Positions 1-6,320 of a DNA stretch of 9,903 nt are shown here, one piece after another. The notes beneath the pieces were generated by a model. That model was not told the origin of the DNA. It saw only the letters and a program-made list of their open reading frames with translations, and made no database searches. Every line of letters begins with the position of its first letter. Position 1 is the first letter of the stretch. A program made the translations under genes and the position numbers. Source of the DNA: a bacterium (GTDB lineage: Bacteria > SZUA-182 > DTGQ01); contig JAILZY010000115.1 in NCBI GenBank assembly GCA_023512255.1, forward strand, positions 1-9,903, given 5' to 3'.

Positions 1-89
1 CTGCCACTGACCTTGGAACAGTCGGCTGGGATCAGTACTACGGCTATGGCTTGGTTAATGCCTACTTGGCCGTGCTGCAAGCACCATAG
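1..89 (+). CDS. C-terminal end of a subtilisin-like serine protease (partial)
   Basis: Reading from base 3, the window opens in a frame that gives 28 residues before a TAG at 87-89. The peptide contains GWDQYYGYGLVNAYLAV. The pattern G-W/R-D-x-x-Y-G-Y-G-L-V-N-A is the conserved segment just after the catalytic-Ser helix at the end of S8 (subtilase) catalytic domains, so this is probably the end of a secreted or cell-surface peptidase. The catalytic Asp, His and Ser all lie outside the window. The protein stops right after the catalytic domain, with no visible C-terminal sorting domain. It is the only well-supported plus-strand gene here, and it points tail-to-tail at the minus-strand block. 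No clear intrinsic terminator follows it. The family call rests on one short motif. Confidence 0.68.
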   Translation, partial: ATDLGTVGWDQYYGYGLVNAYLAVLQAP

Positions 90-104
90 TTTTTCGCTTT
101 CATT

Positions 105-247
105 TATTAGTGGTCTTTTTATTAGAGCTACACTTTTGCAGAAATTTCTTAGCGCCTTGACATCCTTAGAAAGTTATCTCTAATAGCAAATCCAGTAAAA
201 TCAAGGCCTTGGAGAAAAAGTGCAAAACATAGTATTAGTGGTCTTTT
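105..247. repeat. 15-bp direct repeat flanking the subtilase 3' region
   Basis: The sequence TATTAGTGGTCTTTT occurs identically at 105-119 and 233-247, 128 bp apart, in the non-coding stretch after the protease stop. The second copy also starts a short inverted repeat, ATTAG (234-238) with CTAAT (250-254). The repeat could mark a small insertion or duplication. No ORF lies between the copies. Confidence 0.6.
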
Positions 248-255
248 CGCTAATA

Positions 256-325
256 AAGTGCGCAATAAGGGCGGACACAAGGTTTGGCCCTACAATTGAT
301 AGCTTAATTGATCCGCTGCGCACTT
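256..325. repeat. Nested inverted repeat, REP/MITE-like element
   Basis: Outer 9-bp arms AAGTGCGCA (256-264) and TGCGCACTT (317-325) are perfectly complementary. Inside them, AGGGC (268-272) pairs with GCCCT (287-291). Read on the minus strand, the inner segment is TGTAGGGCCAAACCTTGTG followed by TCCGCCC. It resembles a GTAGGGGCGA..CCTTGTG..TCGCCC type of palindromic intergenic repeat that I recall from many environmental genomes. A 7-bp direct repeat AATTGAT (294-300, 306-312) sits beside it. The palindromes are seen directly; membership in a dispersed family is inference. Confidence 0.45.
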
Positions 326-388
326 GTGTTACGCATTCAGCGAGAAAACAACTAAGGAGAGCAAAAGTAAATCCCTAAAGAGAGAAAA

Positions 389-433
389 AGGCACCTCCCT
401 TCTTTTACTGAAAGGTAGAGAAGGGAGGTGCCT
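389..433 (-). terminator. Intrinsic terminator of the small secreted-protein gene at 480-1001
   Basis: A perfect 15-bp stem (389-403 with 419-433) encloses a 15-nt loop. On the minus strand the stem ends in GGTGCC followed by TTTTTCTCTTT, a good U-tract. It lies 47 nt downstream of the stop codon at 480-482. The plus strand has no T-run after the stem, so it acts in the minus direction. It closes the whole minus-strand block. Confidence 0.85.
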
Positions 434-479
434 GAAAAATAAGCAAAAATTATAATCAGCGAAAATAAGCAGCGCCGCG

Positions 480-1001
480 CTAAATAATCGGCAACAGGCT
501 AGTAAGCCCTGTGGATGAAGCCGGCGCAGTGGGAACAATGGTGGTAGTCGATATGGTTTGGGTTTGAGTCCAGGGGGGACCGGTTGGGATGGCTAAAAGA
601 GCGGGCAAAAGCGTAGCCAGAGCTGTAGGAGCTGGAGCAGTCGGAACAGTAGCCACGGCCGTTGGTGCTACGGGAAGTGAGGCAATAGGCACGGCACTCA
701 CATTTACCACCGACAGGGTGGGATCAAAGATAATGGTAATTGTTGCCGCAGCAAAACGCGTCGGCAAAATGGTGCCCATTGGGGCAAGGAGAGGCCGGGG
801 CGGAGCAATCCGCAAAGAGGGCATACCCAGAGGAGCAGGCAGAAAAGGTGCAGGTGCATAAAACGGATTGGCTGGTGGCATATAGAAAAAAGGAGCCCGA
901 ACTCCCCCGAAAGCTCCCGGCGCTACCATTTGAGCTGATCCAAAACCAAACGAGAACAATAAAGCCGCGGTGGTAAAGAGTAATGAGATCCACTTTCTCA
1001 T
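480..1001 (-). CDS. Secreted Pro/Ala/Thr-rich protein, paralogue family member A
   Basis: 173 residues; I recognise no named family. Residues 1-23 are a classic signal peptide (MRK, a hydrophobic core, G-S-A at the cleavage site), giving a mature protein that starts with Q24. Residues 35-75 are rich in Pro, Phe and Tyr (APFFYMPPANPFYAP). TRFAAATITI at 81-90 is the family box shared with the genes at 5255, 5741 and 6321. The rest is an Ala/Pro/Thr/Val low-complexity tail that includes WTQTQTISTTT. The mature part has no Cys and no Lys and very few charged residues. The start is fixed by AAGGAGGG six bases upstream of ATG (1001). The gene follows the sulfatase-TPR gene by about 200 bp with no terminator between them, so it may be the last gene of the block. 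Likely extracellular or envelope-associated and partly disordered; function unknown. Antisense frames over it are open only because of its GC-rich repetitive codons. Confidence 0.8.
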   Translation of the reverse strand: MRKWISLLFTTAALLFSFGFGSAQMVAPGAFGGVRAPFFYMPPANPFYAPAPFLPAPLGMPSLRIAPPRPLLAPMGTILPTRFAAATITIIFDPTLSVVNVSAVPIASLPVAPTAVATVPTAPAPTALATLLPALLAIPTGPPWTQTQTISTTTIVPTAPASSTGLTSLLPII

Positions 1002-1037
1002 CGTTTTCCCTCCTTTGATACAATCTTTGATTATTTT

Positions 1038-1090
1038 CCTAGAATAGATGAATCTGCTTTAAACTTGATGTGAAAAATACAAATTCTAGG
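1038..1090. repeat. Long-loop inverted repeat in the leader of member A
   Basis: CCTAGAAT (1038-1045) and ATTCTAGG (1083-1090) are perfect 8-bp arms with a 37-nt loop. They lie between the sulfatase-TPR gene and the Shine-Dalgarno of the gene at 480-1001. The AT-rich DNA at 1095-1145 could hold the promoter, but I see no clear -35/-10 pair. An unattached TCACCTCCT (1153-1161; AGGAGGTGA on the minus strand) and two GCCAAAAA copies (1163-1170, 1181-1188) are also here. Confidence 0.35.
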
Positions 1091-1202
1091 GATGCGCTCT
1101 TTATAATAATTAAATATAATTATGCTCTAAATATTATCTATAATCTCAGTGTTCACCTCCTGTAGCCAAAAATTAAAATGCCAAAAAACGGATAATACAC
1201 GC

Positions 1203-4200
1203 TTACCAACTCTCCTGCTGCTTCACGGTCTCCATAAGCATTCGAGCTTGGATATTGTCCGGCTCAAGCCGAAGAACCTCTTCTAGCTCTTGCAGCGATT
1301 GGCGATAATCCCTCCGGTATATGAGAGCCAGAGCCAGATTATAATGAACCTTTGGATCCTTCGGGGAAAGCTGTGCCGCCTTCTGCCATAGTTCTATGGC
1401 CTTTTCATAGTCTCCCTTTTTATAGAAAGCAGTACCAAGATTGATCATTGCTTCTGGATGGGCCGGAGTGCGGTTAAGGATCTTTTGCCATGATTGGATC
1501 GCCTCATCAAGATTATCCTGCTTGAGATAGGCAGTGCCGATATGTAGGTAAGCCTCATTTGAATTAGGATCAATCTCAATCACCTTTTTCCAAAGAGCGA
1601 TAGCCTCGGGATATTTCTCTGTCTGAAAGTTAACCGCGGCCAAATTCAGCAAGGGGACAGGATCACGAGGGGCAAGCCGGTGAGCTTTCTCCCATGCCAT
1701 GATCGCCTCTTGGGCCTTGCCAAGTTCATCATAGAGAACGTGTCCCATAAGCAGGTAAGCCTCAAGGTTATTTGGGTCAATCTCGGTCGTCTTCCTAAAC
1801 CAGGATAGAGCCTGGTCGAAGGAGCGAAGGTTAGTGTAAGTTTTGCCAAGGGAAAGAGAGATGTCCGATCGGAATGGTGCCAACCTGATGGCGGTTTCAA
1901 AAGGATCAACCGCACTTTTATACTCTCCTTGAGTGAAGTAGGTAAGTCCAAGGTAATTCCAGACCTCAGGATTGTTCGGAGCCAGCCTGGTGGCCTGAAG
2001 GTAGATCTTTTTAGCCTCTTCCAGCTCTCCCTCTTTGAAATAAGTCGTTCCGAGATTGACTAAAGCATCTGCATAGTTTGGCCGCAAACTGAGGGCTTTC
2101 CGAAAGGCATCTTTTGCTTTGGAGTAAGAGGATTGCGCTAAATAGAGGCTACCAAGGTTATTCTGGACTTCGGCACTGTTTGGGTCTATGGCTGCTGCCT
2201 GGGAAAATTCTCGCAGAGCCTCTTCAAACCGTGAGCGGCGAAAGTATACCACTCCAAGGTTATTGCGAGCCTCAAGGTGTTTTGGCTCAAGCTTCAGAGT
2301 ATCCATGAAATGTTGGTATGCCTCATCTAGCTCTCCCTTCTCAAGAGCTATTTCCCCAAGGAGATTTTTAGCATCACTATAGTCTGGATCAAGCTCAAGG
2401 GCTGATTTGGCTGCTGAAATAGCTTCATCCTTTTTCCCCATCTCCCTATAGACCATGCCGAGGTTATAATAAACATCAGCATATTTTGACTCTTGCAGGG
2501 CGAGCTGAAATTCTTTCATTGCCTGCTCAAGTTGACCTAACTGATGGTAGATAATCCCAAGGTGGTTTCGAGCCTCCAGATAGCCTGGCTGCATGGCCAG
2601 AAGATGTAAGAATCTATCCCTTGCCTGCTCAAATTTACCCATCTTTTCCTCTACACAGGCAAGGTAGAAGGTAGCTGAGAGATTTTCTGGATTTACATCG
2701 ATGATCTTTTTAAATTCATTATAGGCTAGCTCATAAGACTCAAGATAATAATAAGAAAGTCCTCGATCTATCCCATCGATCAAATGGATCATATCCTTGG
2801 GATCAGCCCGCTTTTGAGAAGCTTTGGCTGCCTTATCCTCCTCTTTGGCTTTGGCGGCTCGAAAATAGCCAAGGCTTTCAAGCCGCCGTAAAGCAGTCTC
2901 ATCCTGGATAAGTTTTGGATGCTGCTTTTCCTTTTGCAACTTTTCCTTTAAGAGCGAAAGTTTCTTTTCCCACTCATTGGCCAGATCGGGTTTAGTAGAT
3001 AGAAGATTGCGGTCTTCAGCAGAATCTTCAGCCAAATGGTACAGTTCAGATTTAGGTGCCTGGATATATTTCCAGTCCTCCGTTCTTATCCCCTCAATTC
3101 GGCTCCAGCCGAAATTAAGCTCTGGATACAATGTTTCACAGAAGATTTCCTGATGGAGAGTCTGACATTTCCCCGAAATTAGGGGCAGGAGGCTTTTGCC
3201 TGGCAGGTGGCTTAAGGAAACCCCCTCAGGCTGGATCGAAAAAAGGTCCATAATGGTTGGGAAAATATCCAGGGTAGTAACCATTGGAGATATTTTTTTA
3301 TGTTTTATTGTTTTTGAGACGGGCACAAGCCCTGAGGGCGCCTTGATGATCAGAGGAACCCGCAAGGTTGTCTCATAGATAAAAATCGTATGCGTGGCCT
3401 CCCCATGCTCACCCAGCCCCTCACCATGATCTGCTGTCAGAATGACCACTGTCTTATCCCATACCCCCATCCTCTTAAGCCCATTGAACAAATCCCCAAT
3501 GCACTTATCCGTATAGGCGATTTCCCCATCATAGAGGTGATGCTTATATTGCTCCCTGAAGGGAGAGGGAGGGAAATAAAGAGCGTGTGGGTCAAAATAA
3601 TGGACCCAGAGGAAAAAAGGCTGACTATGACTTTTTTCCAGCCACCTGAGGGCAGATTGGGTAACTTCCTCAGCTCGCCTTTCACTGTCAAGGGGGCTGG
3701 CACTCGATCGCTTCTTTCTCGGCAGAGAGTCATTATATTCATCAAACCCCTGACTCAAGCCGAACATGGAGTTTAAGACAAAGGCGCCGACACAGGCCCC
3801 GGTAAGATATCCCTGTGACTTCATGACTTCGGCCAGGGTGAGGGCACTGTCTGGCAGAAGAAAATTGCCGTTATTTTGTATCCCGTGCTGAATTGGATAA
3901 AGGCCAGTCATGATCGAAACATGCGAAGGCAGAGTGATCGGAACCGGAGTCAGGGCATGGGTAAAGAGAATACCTTCCGAGGCCAGAGCATCAATGGCTG
4001 GAGTCTTTACATTCTGGTAGCCATAGCAGCCAAGGTGATCGGCCCGCAGGGTATCAATTGTAATGAGAAGAAGATTATACTTTGATTTTTCCCCAGCCCC
4101 TTGAGCCGCAGCTTCACTCAAAGAAAGAGGACTTACTAGGATGAGCAAAAAGAGAAGCAACCAAAGATGAGAAAATGAAAATGATAATGATTTTTTGAAC

Positions 4201-4220
4201 AAAAGTTTTCGCCTTTCCAT
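1203..4220 (-). CDS. Exported sulfatase-superfamily hydrolase fused to about 15 TPRs
   Basis: About 1005 residues from the preferred ATG at 4220. A TTG two codons earlier (4226) gives 1007 residues, the numbering used here. ATG is preferred because AAGG lies about 10 nt before it but only 4 nt before the TTG. The N-terminus has a signal peptide or anchor (LWLLLFLLILV) with possible cleavage at AAA|QG. Residues 50-440 form an alkaline-phosphatase-superfamily sulfatase domain: TIDTLRADHLGCYGY with metal ligand D58, TLPSHVSIMTGLYP at 98-111, WVHYFDPH at 207-214, and TADHGEGLGEHG with D266-H267. The usual C/S-x-P-x-R formylglycine site is replaced by T98-L-P-S-H. A charged linker with LESLGYF follows, then about fifteen 34-residue TPRs (about 484-991) with N-L-G...Y...A...P consensus positions. 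Probable periplasmic or outer-face hydrolase or transferase of sulfate- or phosphate-type esters held in a protein complex. Substrate unknown. It is embedded among five secreted low-complexity genes. Confidence 0.9.
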   Translation of the reverse strand: MERRKLLFKKSLSFSFSHLWLLLFLLILVSPLSLSEAAAQGAGEKSKYNLLLITIDTLRADHLGCYGYQNVKTPAIDALASEGILFTHALTPVPITLPSHVSIMTGLYPIQHGIQNNGNFLLPDSALTLAEVMKSQGYLTGACVGAFVLNSMFGLSQGFDEYNDSLPRKKRSSASPLDSERRAEEVTQSALRWLEKSHSQPFFLWVHYFDPHALYFPPSPFREQYKHHLYDGEIAYTDKCIGDLFNGLKRMGVWDKTVVILTADHGEGLGEHGEATHTIFIYETTLRVPLIIKAPSGLVPVSKTIKHKKISPMVTTLDIFPTIMDLFSIQPEGVSLSHLPGKSLLPLISGKCQTLHQEIFCETLYPELNFGWSRIEGIRTEDWKYIQAPKSELYHLAEDSAEDRNLLSTKPDLANEWEKKLSLLKEKLQKEKQHPKLIQDETALRRLESLGYFRAAKAKEEDKAAKASQKRADPKDMIHLIDGIDRGLSYYYLESYELAYNEFKKIIDVNPENLSATFYLACVEEKMGKFEQARDRFLHLLAMQPGYLEARNHLGIIYHQLGQLEQAMKEFQLALQESKYADVYYNLGMVYREMGKKDEAISAAKSALELDPDYSDAKNLLGEIALEKGELDEAYQHFMDTLKLEPKHLEARNNLGVVYFRRSRFEEALREFSQAAAIDPNSAEVQNNLGSLYLAQSSYSKAKDAFRKALSLRPNYADALVNLGTTYFKEGELEEAKKIYLQATRLAPNNPEVWNYLGLTYFTQGEYKSAVDPFETAIRLAPFRSDISLSLGKTYTNLRSFDQALSWFRKTTEIDPNNLEAYLLMGHVLYDELGKAQEAIMAWEKAHRLAPRDPVPLLNLAAVNFQTEKYPEAIALWKKVIEIDPNSNEAYLHIGTAYLKQDNLDEAIQSWQKILNRTPAHPEAMINLGTAFYKKGDYEKAIELWQKAAQLSPKDPKVHYNLALALIYRRDYRQSLQELEEVLRLEPDNIQARMLMETVKQQESW

Positions 4221-4238
4221 GACCAAAATACCTTACCC

Positions 4239-4266
4239 TTAGCAATATCAATTTAGCAATATCAAT
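4239..4266. repeat. 14-bp perfect tandem duplication upstream of the sulfatase-TPR gene
   Basis: TTAGCAATATCAAT occurs twice with no gap (4239-4252 and 4253-4266), just upstream of the ribosome binding site of the sulfatase-TPR gene. It falls where promoter or leader sequence would be, so it could alter spacing or act as a paired binding site. It is equally consistent with replication slippage. Confidence 0.85.
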
Positions 4267-4289
4267 ATAGTGGGCCACAAGGAACAAGG

Positions 4290-4318
4290 GGCAGGGCTTC
4301 CATCTTGGTCACCCTGCC
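4290..4318 (-). terminator. Possible weak terminator after the beta-domain secreted protein
   Basis: GGCAGGG (4290-4296) pairs with CCCTGCC (4312-4318) across a 15-nt loop, about 70 nt after the stop at 4387. On the minus strand it is followed only by CCTTGTTCCTTG, a poor U-tract. Attenuation or mRNA processing is as likely as full termination. Confidence 0.3.
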
Positions 4319-4328
4319 AGAATCCCTT

Positions 4329-4354
4329 ATTCAGACCATGATAATTCAGACCAT
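4329..4354. repeat. 11-bp tandem-type duplication
   Basis: ATTCAGACCAT occurs at 4329-4339 and 4344-4354 with a 15-bp period, between the beta-domain gene and the sulfatase gene. It is one of several short tandem duplications in the non-coding DNA of this window. Confidence 0.7.
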
Positions 4355-4386
4355 AATGTGAATGTGCTTGCCGCAGTGCACGGAAC

Positions 4387-5103
4387 CTAAAATATAACCG
4401 GAGCTTGCAAAGTCAAATCAAATACTCCTTCATCCAGGATCGGGATATGAGTGCCTTCTACCGTGTAAAAACCTGTCATTGTTGTTGGTGAGGTAAGAAT
4501 ACAGGTCATAACCATACTATATCCAGTAGATAGGAGCCCACTGAGCGAGATAACGTTGTTTACCTTTACCCCATCAACACTAAATGGGATGCTGGCGTAC
4601 TTGCTGCCAGCAAAAACAGCAGTCCCAAGTACCGTTCCCAAGAGGGGATCAACAACGATATTCAGCGTCATCGGCCCGGTATGCCAGAGAACAATATAGG
4701 CGATATAGGTACTGGTCCAGGTACCCACCCAGGTCCCTGACTGGGCAGCCGTACGGGTTGGGGTGGTAAGGGCTGTAGTCGTAGGTAATGTTACCGGAGT
4801 AGGAAGAGGAGCAAAGGGGAATGTGGGAATAATCGGGTAGTAACTTGGTGTGAGCAGTGGATTAAAAGTGGTTGAAAGCAGTGAGGCAAAAGGATCAAAA
4901 AGAGGGTAGCTGCCCGCAGCTACTCTATAAAGGCCAGGAGAGAAAACATAGGGATTGAAGAATCCTCCATAGCCTACAGCTGTATTGAGAGGAGGCAAGG
5001 TGCCAGCAGTATACTGCGCATAACTTGATAATACCCAGATTATGGATAGCGAAATGACAGCAGTGAAGAATAGCAAAACAATACTTCTTTTCCCTTTGGT
5101 CAT
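4387..5103 (-). CDS. Secreted Pro/Thr-rich protein with C-terminal beta-rich domain, family member B
   Basis: 238 residues from ATG 5103. The frame is open 20 codons further upstream, but the perfect AGGAGG at 5109-5114, five bases from this ATG, and the signal peptide starting MTKGKR decide the start. Signal peptide 1-29 (SYA|Q30). Residues 31-115 are the Pro/aromatic/Thr-rich part, with FNPYVFSPGLY and YPLFDPFASLLSTT; the latter matches PLFDPYLSLPTT in the gene at 6321. TRTAA at 116-120 is a remnant of the family box. From about 122 there is a globular domain of roughly 115 residues starting SGTWVGTWTS and continuing with alternating hydrophobic strands and glycines to the end. It resembles lipocalin-like or other small beta-barrel domains that start with a G-x-W motif, but I cannot name the family. 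It is the only member with lysines and a Cys in the mature chain. Confidence 0.82.
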   Translation of the reverse strand: MTKGKRSIVLLFFTAVISLSIIWVLSSYAQYTAGTLPPLNTAVGYGGFFNPYVFSPGLYRVAAGSYPLFDPFASLLSTTFNPLLTPSYYPIIPTFPFAPLPTPVTLPTTTALTTPTRTAAQSGTWVGTWTSTYIAYIVLWHTGPMTLNIVVDPLLGTVLGTAVFAGSKYASIPFSVDGVKVNNVISLSGLLSTGYSMVMTCILTSPTTMTGFYTVEGTHIPILDEGVFDLTLQAPVIF

Positions 5104-5108
5104 AATAA

Positions 5109-5116
5109 CCTCCTTT
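5109..5116 (-). promoter_or_regulatory. Shine-Dalgarno site that decides the start of member B
   Basis: AAAGGAGG on the minus strand, with five bases (TTATT) before ATG 5103. The upstream in-frame start at 5163 has no comparable site. Its extra residues, MRDIRDIR, are encoded by the repeat AGAGATATTAGAGATATA, which looks like leader DNA rather than coding sequence. Confidence 0.85.
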
Positions 5117-5122
5117 CTTATT

Positions 5123-5140
5123 ACCTTATTATAATAAGGT
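5123..5140 (-). promoter_or_regulatory. Perfect 18-bp palindrome in the leader of member B
   Basis: ACCTTATTATAATAAGGT is fully self-complementary and has no spacer. It sits 6 bp upstream of the Shine-Dalgarno of the gene ending at 5103 and contains TATAAT at its centre. It could be an operator overlapping a -10 box or a leader hairpin. I see no good -35 for the TATAAT. Confidence 0.5.
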
Positions 5141-5193
5141 CTTATATCTCTAATATCTCTCACAAAAACCCGGTTCGCAGGCTTTGTCAGGCT

Positions 5194-5237
5194 GTAAATT
5201 CCTCAAGATTCATTTTGGTGAATCTTGAGGAATTTAC
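5194..5237. repeat. Perfect 19-bp hairpin without a U-tract, after member C
   Basis: The arms 5194-5212 and 5219-5237 are perfectly complementary (GTAAATTCCTCAAGATTCA and its reverse complement) with a 6-nt loop. It lies 17 bp after the stop of the gene at 5255-5716. Neither strand has a run of T after the stem, so it is not a textbook intrinsic terminator. It could be a 3'-end stabiliser, an RNase III site or a small palindromic insertion between members C and B. Confidence 0.75.
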
Positions 5238-5254
5238 GTTTACACGCCTCCTTA

Positions 5255-5716
5255 TCAGATAAATAAATTCGATAATACAGCAAAAAGGAGCGGATTAGCT
5301 GTACTTATGGCTGCTGGCGAATAAAGTGCCTGAGCATAGAGTGAAGCCAGAGTCGAAACGATTGGACTTACTGTCGCTGTAGTAGTAGCCGCCGCCGTAG
5401 TAGCAGGAGCTACTGTGGTTACTGACACCGTACCAGTGGTTGGGTTAGTAATAATAATCGTTGTCGCCGCAGGTGCCCTGGTTACAGGAGCCGCTATAGG
5501 ATCAATAAAATAGGGATAAGGCTGTATAAAAAATGGCGGAGGAACAGGTGGTGCGTAAATTGGCACGATCGGATAAAAATATGGATTTGCGGACCAGGGG
5601 AAGAAATAGGGTACTTGGGCCGCACCTGTTGATGACAAAGAAAAAATGACCATCATGCAGAAAATAACTATCTGAGAAGTTAATGCCAAACCTCTCGCCC
5701 CTTGCTGTTTTGACAT
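5255..5716 (-). CDS. Secreted Pro/aromatic- and Thr-rich protein, family member C
   Basis: 153 residues, no named family. Signal peptide 1-33 (GAA|Q34). Residues 35-73 are a Pro/Tyr/Phe stretch (YFFPWSANPYFYPIVPIYAP). Family box TRAPAATTIIIT at 79-90. Thr/Ala/Val region 91-120. The C-terminal module at 124-153 has LYAQALY and, at 140-145, ANPLLF. Member D, also 153 residues, has the same module with NPLLF at exactly the same positions (141-145). In the mature chain I find only one Asp and one Arg as charged residues, no Lys and no Cys. The ribosome site is moderate (AAGGGGA about nine bases before ATG 5716). The start lies 24 bp after the stop of member D, so the two are very probably co-transcribed. 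Likely an insoluble or surface-associated extracellular protein; function unknown. Confidence 0.82.
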   Translation of the reverse strand: MSKQQGARGLALTSQIVIFCMMVIFSLSSTGAAQVPYFFPWSANPYFYPIVPIYAPPVPPPFFIQPYPYFIDPIAAPVTRAPAATTIIITNPTTGTVSVTTVAPATTAAATTTATVSPIVSTLASLYAQALYSPAAISTANPLLFAVLSNLFI

Positions 5717-5740
5717 TGCTTTAGTCCCCTTACTTAGCTT

Positions 5741-6202
5741 CTAAAGAAGCAATGTTGATAAATAACCAAATAATAATGGATTAGCTACAGAAAGAGGGCT
5801 CTCATAGAGGGCACTTGCGTAGAGTACACCTAAAATCCCTAACAGAGGTGCGGGAGCCGCGGTTGTGGTCGGCACTGTTGTGCTGACCACTGTGGTGGTC
5901 GTAGTGGGCGTAACCACAGTCGGAGCGCCAATGACCAGGGAGCCGGCTGTTGGGCTTACCGCGGTAATCCCTGGGGAAAGAATAATGGTCGCCTGAGGTG
6001 CTCTGATGTAGGGTATTGGCGCAATCGGATAAAATATGGGCGCTGGATAGATAGGAACAGGAGCATAGAAAGGTACAAGAGGGGGATAGAGAAATTGACA
6101 TGCCCCTTTCTGGAGAGCTACTCCGAAAGTAAATACACAACATAGAGCAGAAATGAGGAGTAATTTTTTAGTAAAACTCATAAAATAGCTCTTACTGCGC
6201 AT
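5741..6202 (-). CDS. Secreted Pro/aromatic- and Thr-rich protein, family member D
   Basis: 153 residues, clear paralogue of the gene at 5255-5716. Signal peptide 1-35 ends GAC|Q36. A Cys at the cleavage edge suggests a lipoprotein, but K-G-A-C is not a proper lipobox. Residues 37-66 are Pro, Tyr and Phe rich (FLYPPLVPFYAPVPIYPAP). Family box IRAPQATIIL at 66-75. A Thr/Val/Pro tract with TPTTTTTVVSTTVPTTT follows, then the C-terminal module LGVLYASALY and ANPLLF (140-145). The mature chain has only one Arg and one Glu as charged residues. ATG 6202 has AGGAG seven bases upstream, which supports this start over the internal Met at residue 8. It is first of a two-gene unit with member C, and a promoter is proposed at 6223-6252. 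Confidence 0.82.
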   Translation of the reverse strand: MRSKSYFMSFTKKLLLISALCCVFTFGVALQKGACQFLYPPLVPFYAPVPIYPAPIFYPIAPIPYIRAPQATIILSPGITAVSPTAGSLVIGAPTVVTPTTTTTVVSTTVPTTTAAPAPLLGILGVLYASALYESPLSVANPLLFGYLSTLLL

Positions 6203-6222
6203 ATTGTAACTCCTAACACTTC

Positions 6223-6252
6223 AATATAAAGTTGTGTGAAATAATTATTCAA
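6223..6252 (-). promoter_or_regulatory. Putative sigma-70-type promoter of members D and C
   Basis: On the minus strand, TTGAAT (6252-6247), an 18-bp spacer, then TATATT (6228-6223). The expected start gives a leader of roughly 15 nt before ATG 6202. The -35 overlaps an 11-bp palindrome TTCAAGTTGAA (6248-6258), a possible operator. The motifs match the consensus only in part. Confidence 0.4.
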
Positions 6253-6320
6253 GTTGAAGTTTTATAGAAAAATTATAACCTGTTAAAATAACCCTCCTTC
6301 TTCCTATACCAATAGCCTAC

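Noticed and set aside
589-861. Plus-strand ORF (Ala/Gly/Val/Arg-rich) and the overlapping minus-strand frames over 724-1023 and 329-538
   Set aside because: They are other-frame shadows of the repetitive, stop-poor secreted-protein gene at 480-1001 or of its terminator. None has a ribosome site or signal peptide.
3685-3700. Sigma-54-like TGGCAC...CGCT inside the sulfatase gene
   Set aside because: The spacing is one base short of the required 12 bp between GG and GC, and it lies inside coding DNA.
1646-4085. Several 60-128-codon ORFs inside the sulfatase-TPR gene, on both strands
   Set aside because: They lie fully inside a gene with clear domain motifs and TPR periodicity and show no protein-like composition of their own.
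5801-6144. 113-codon minus-strand ORF overlapping member D in another frame
   Set aside because: Member D in the main frame has the ribosome site, the signal peptide and the family box; the other frame is Ser/Arg/His-rich shadow.
5741-6202. Lipoprotein signal in member D (Cys at residue 35)
   Set aside because: The residues before Cys (Q-K-G-A) do not form a lipobox, and the paralogues have a plain A-x-A|Q site at the same place.
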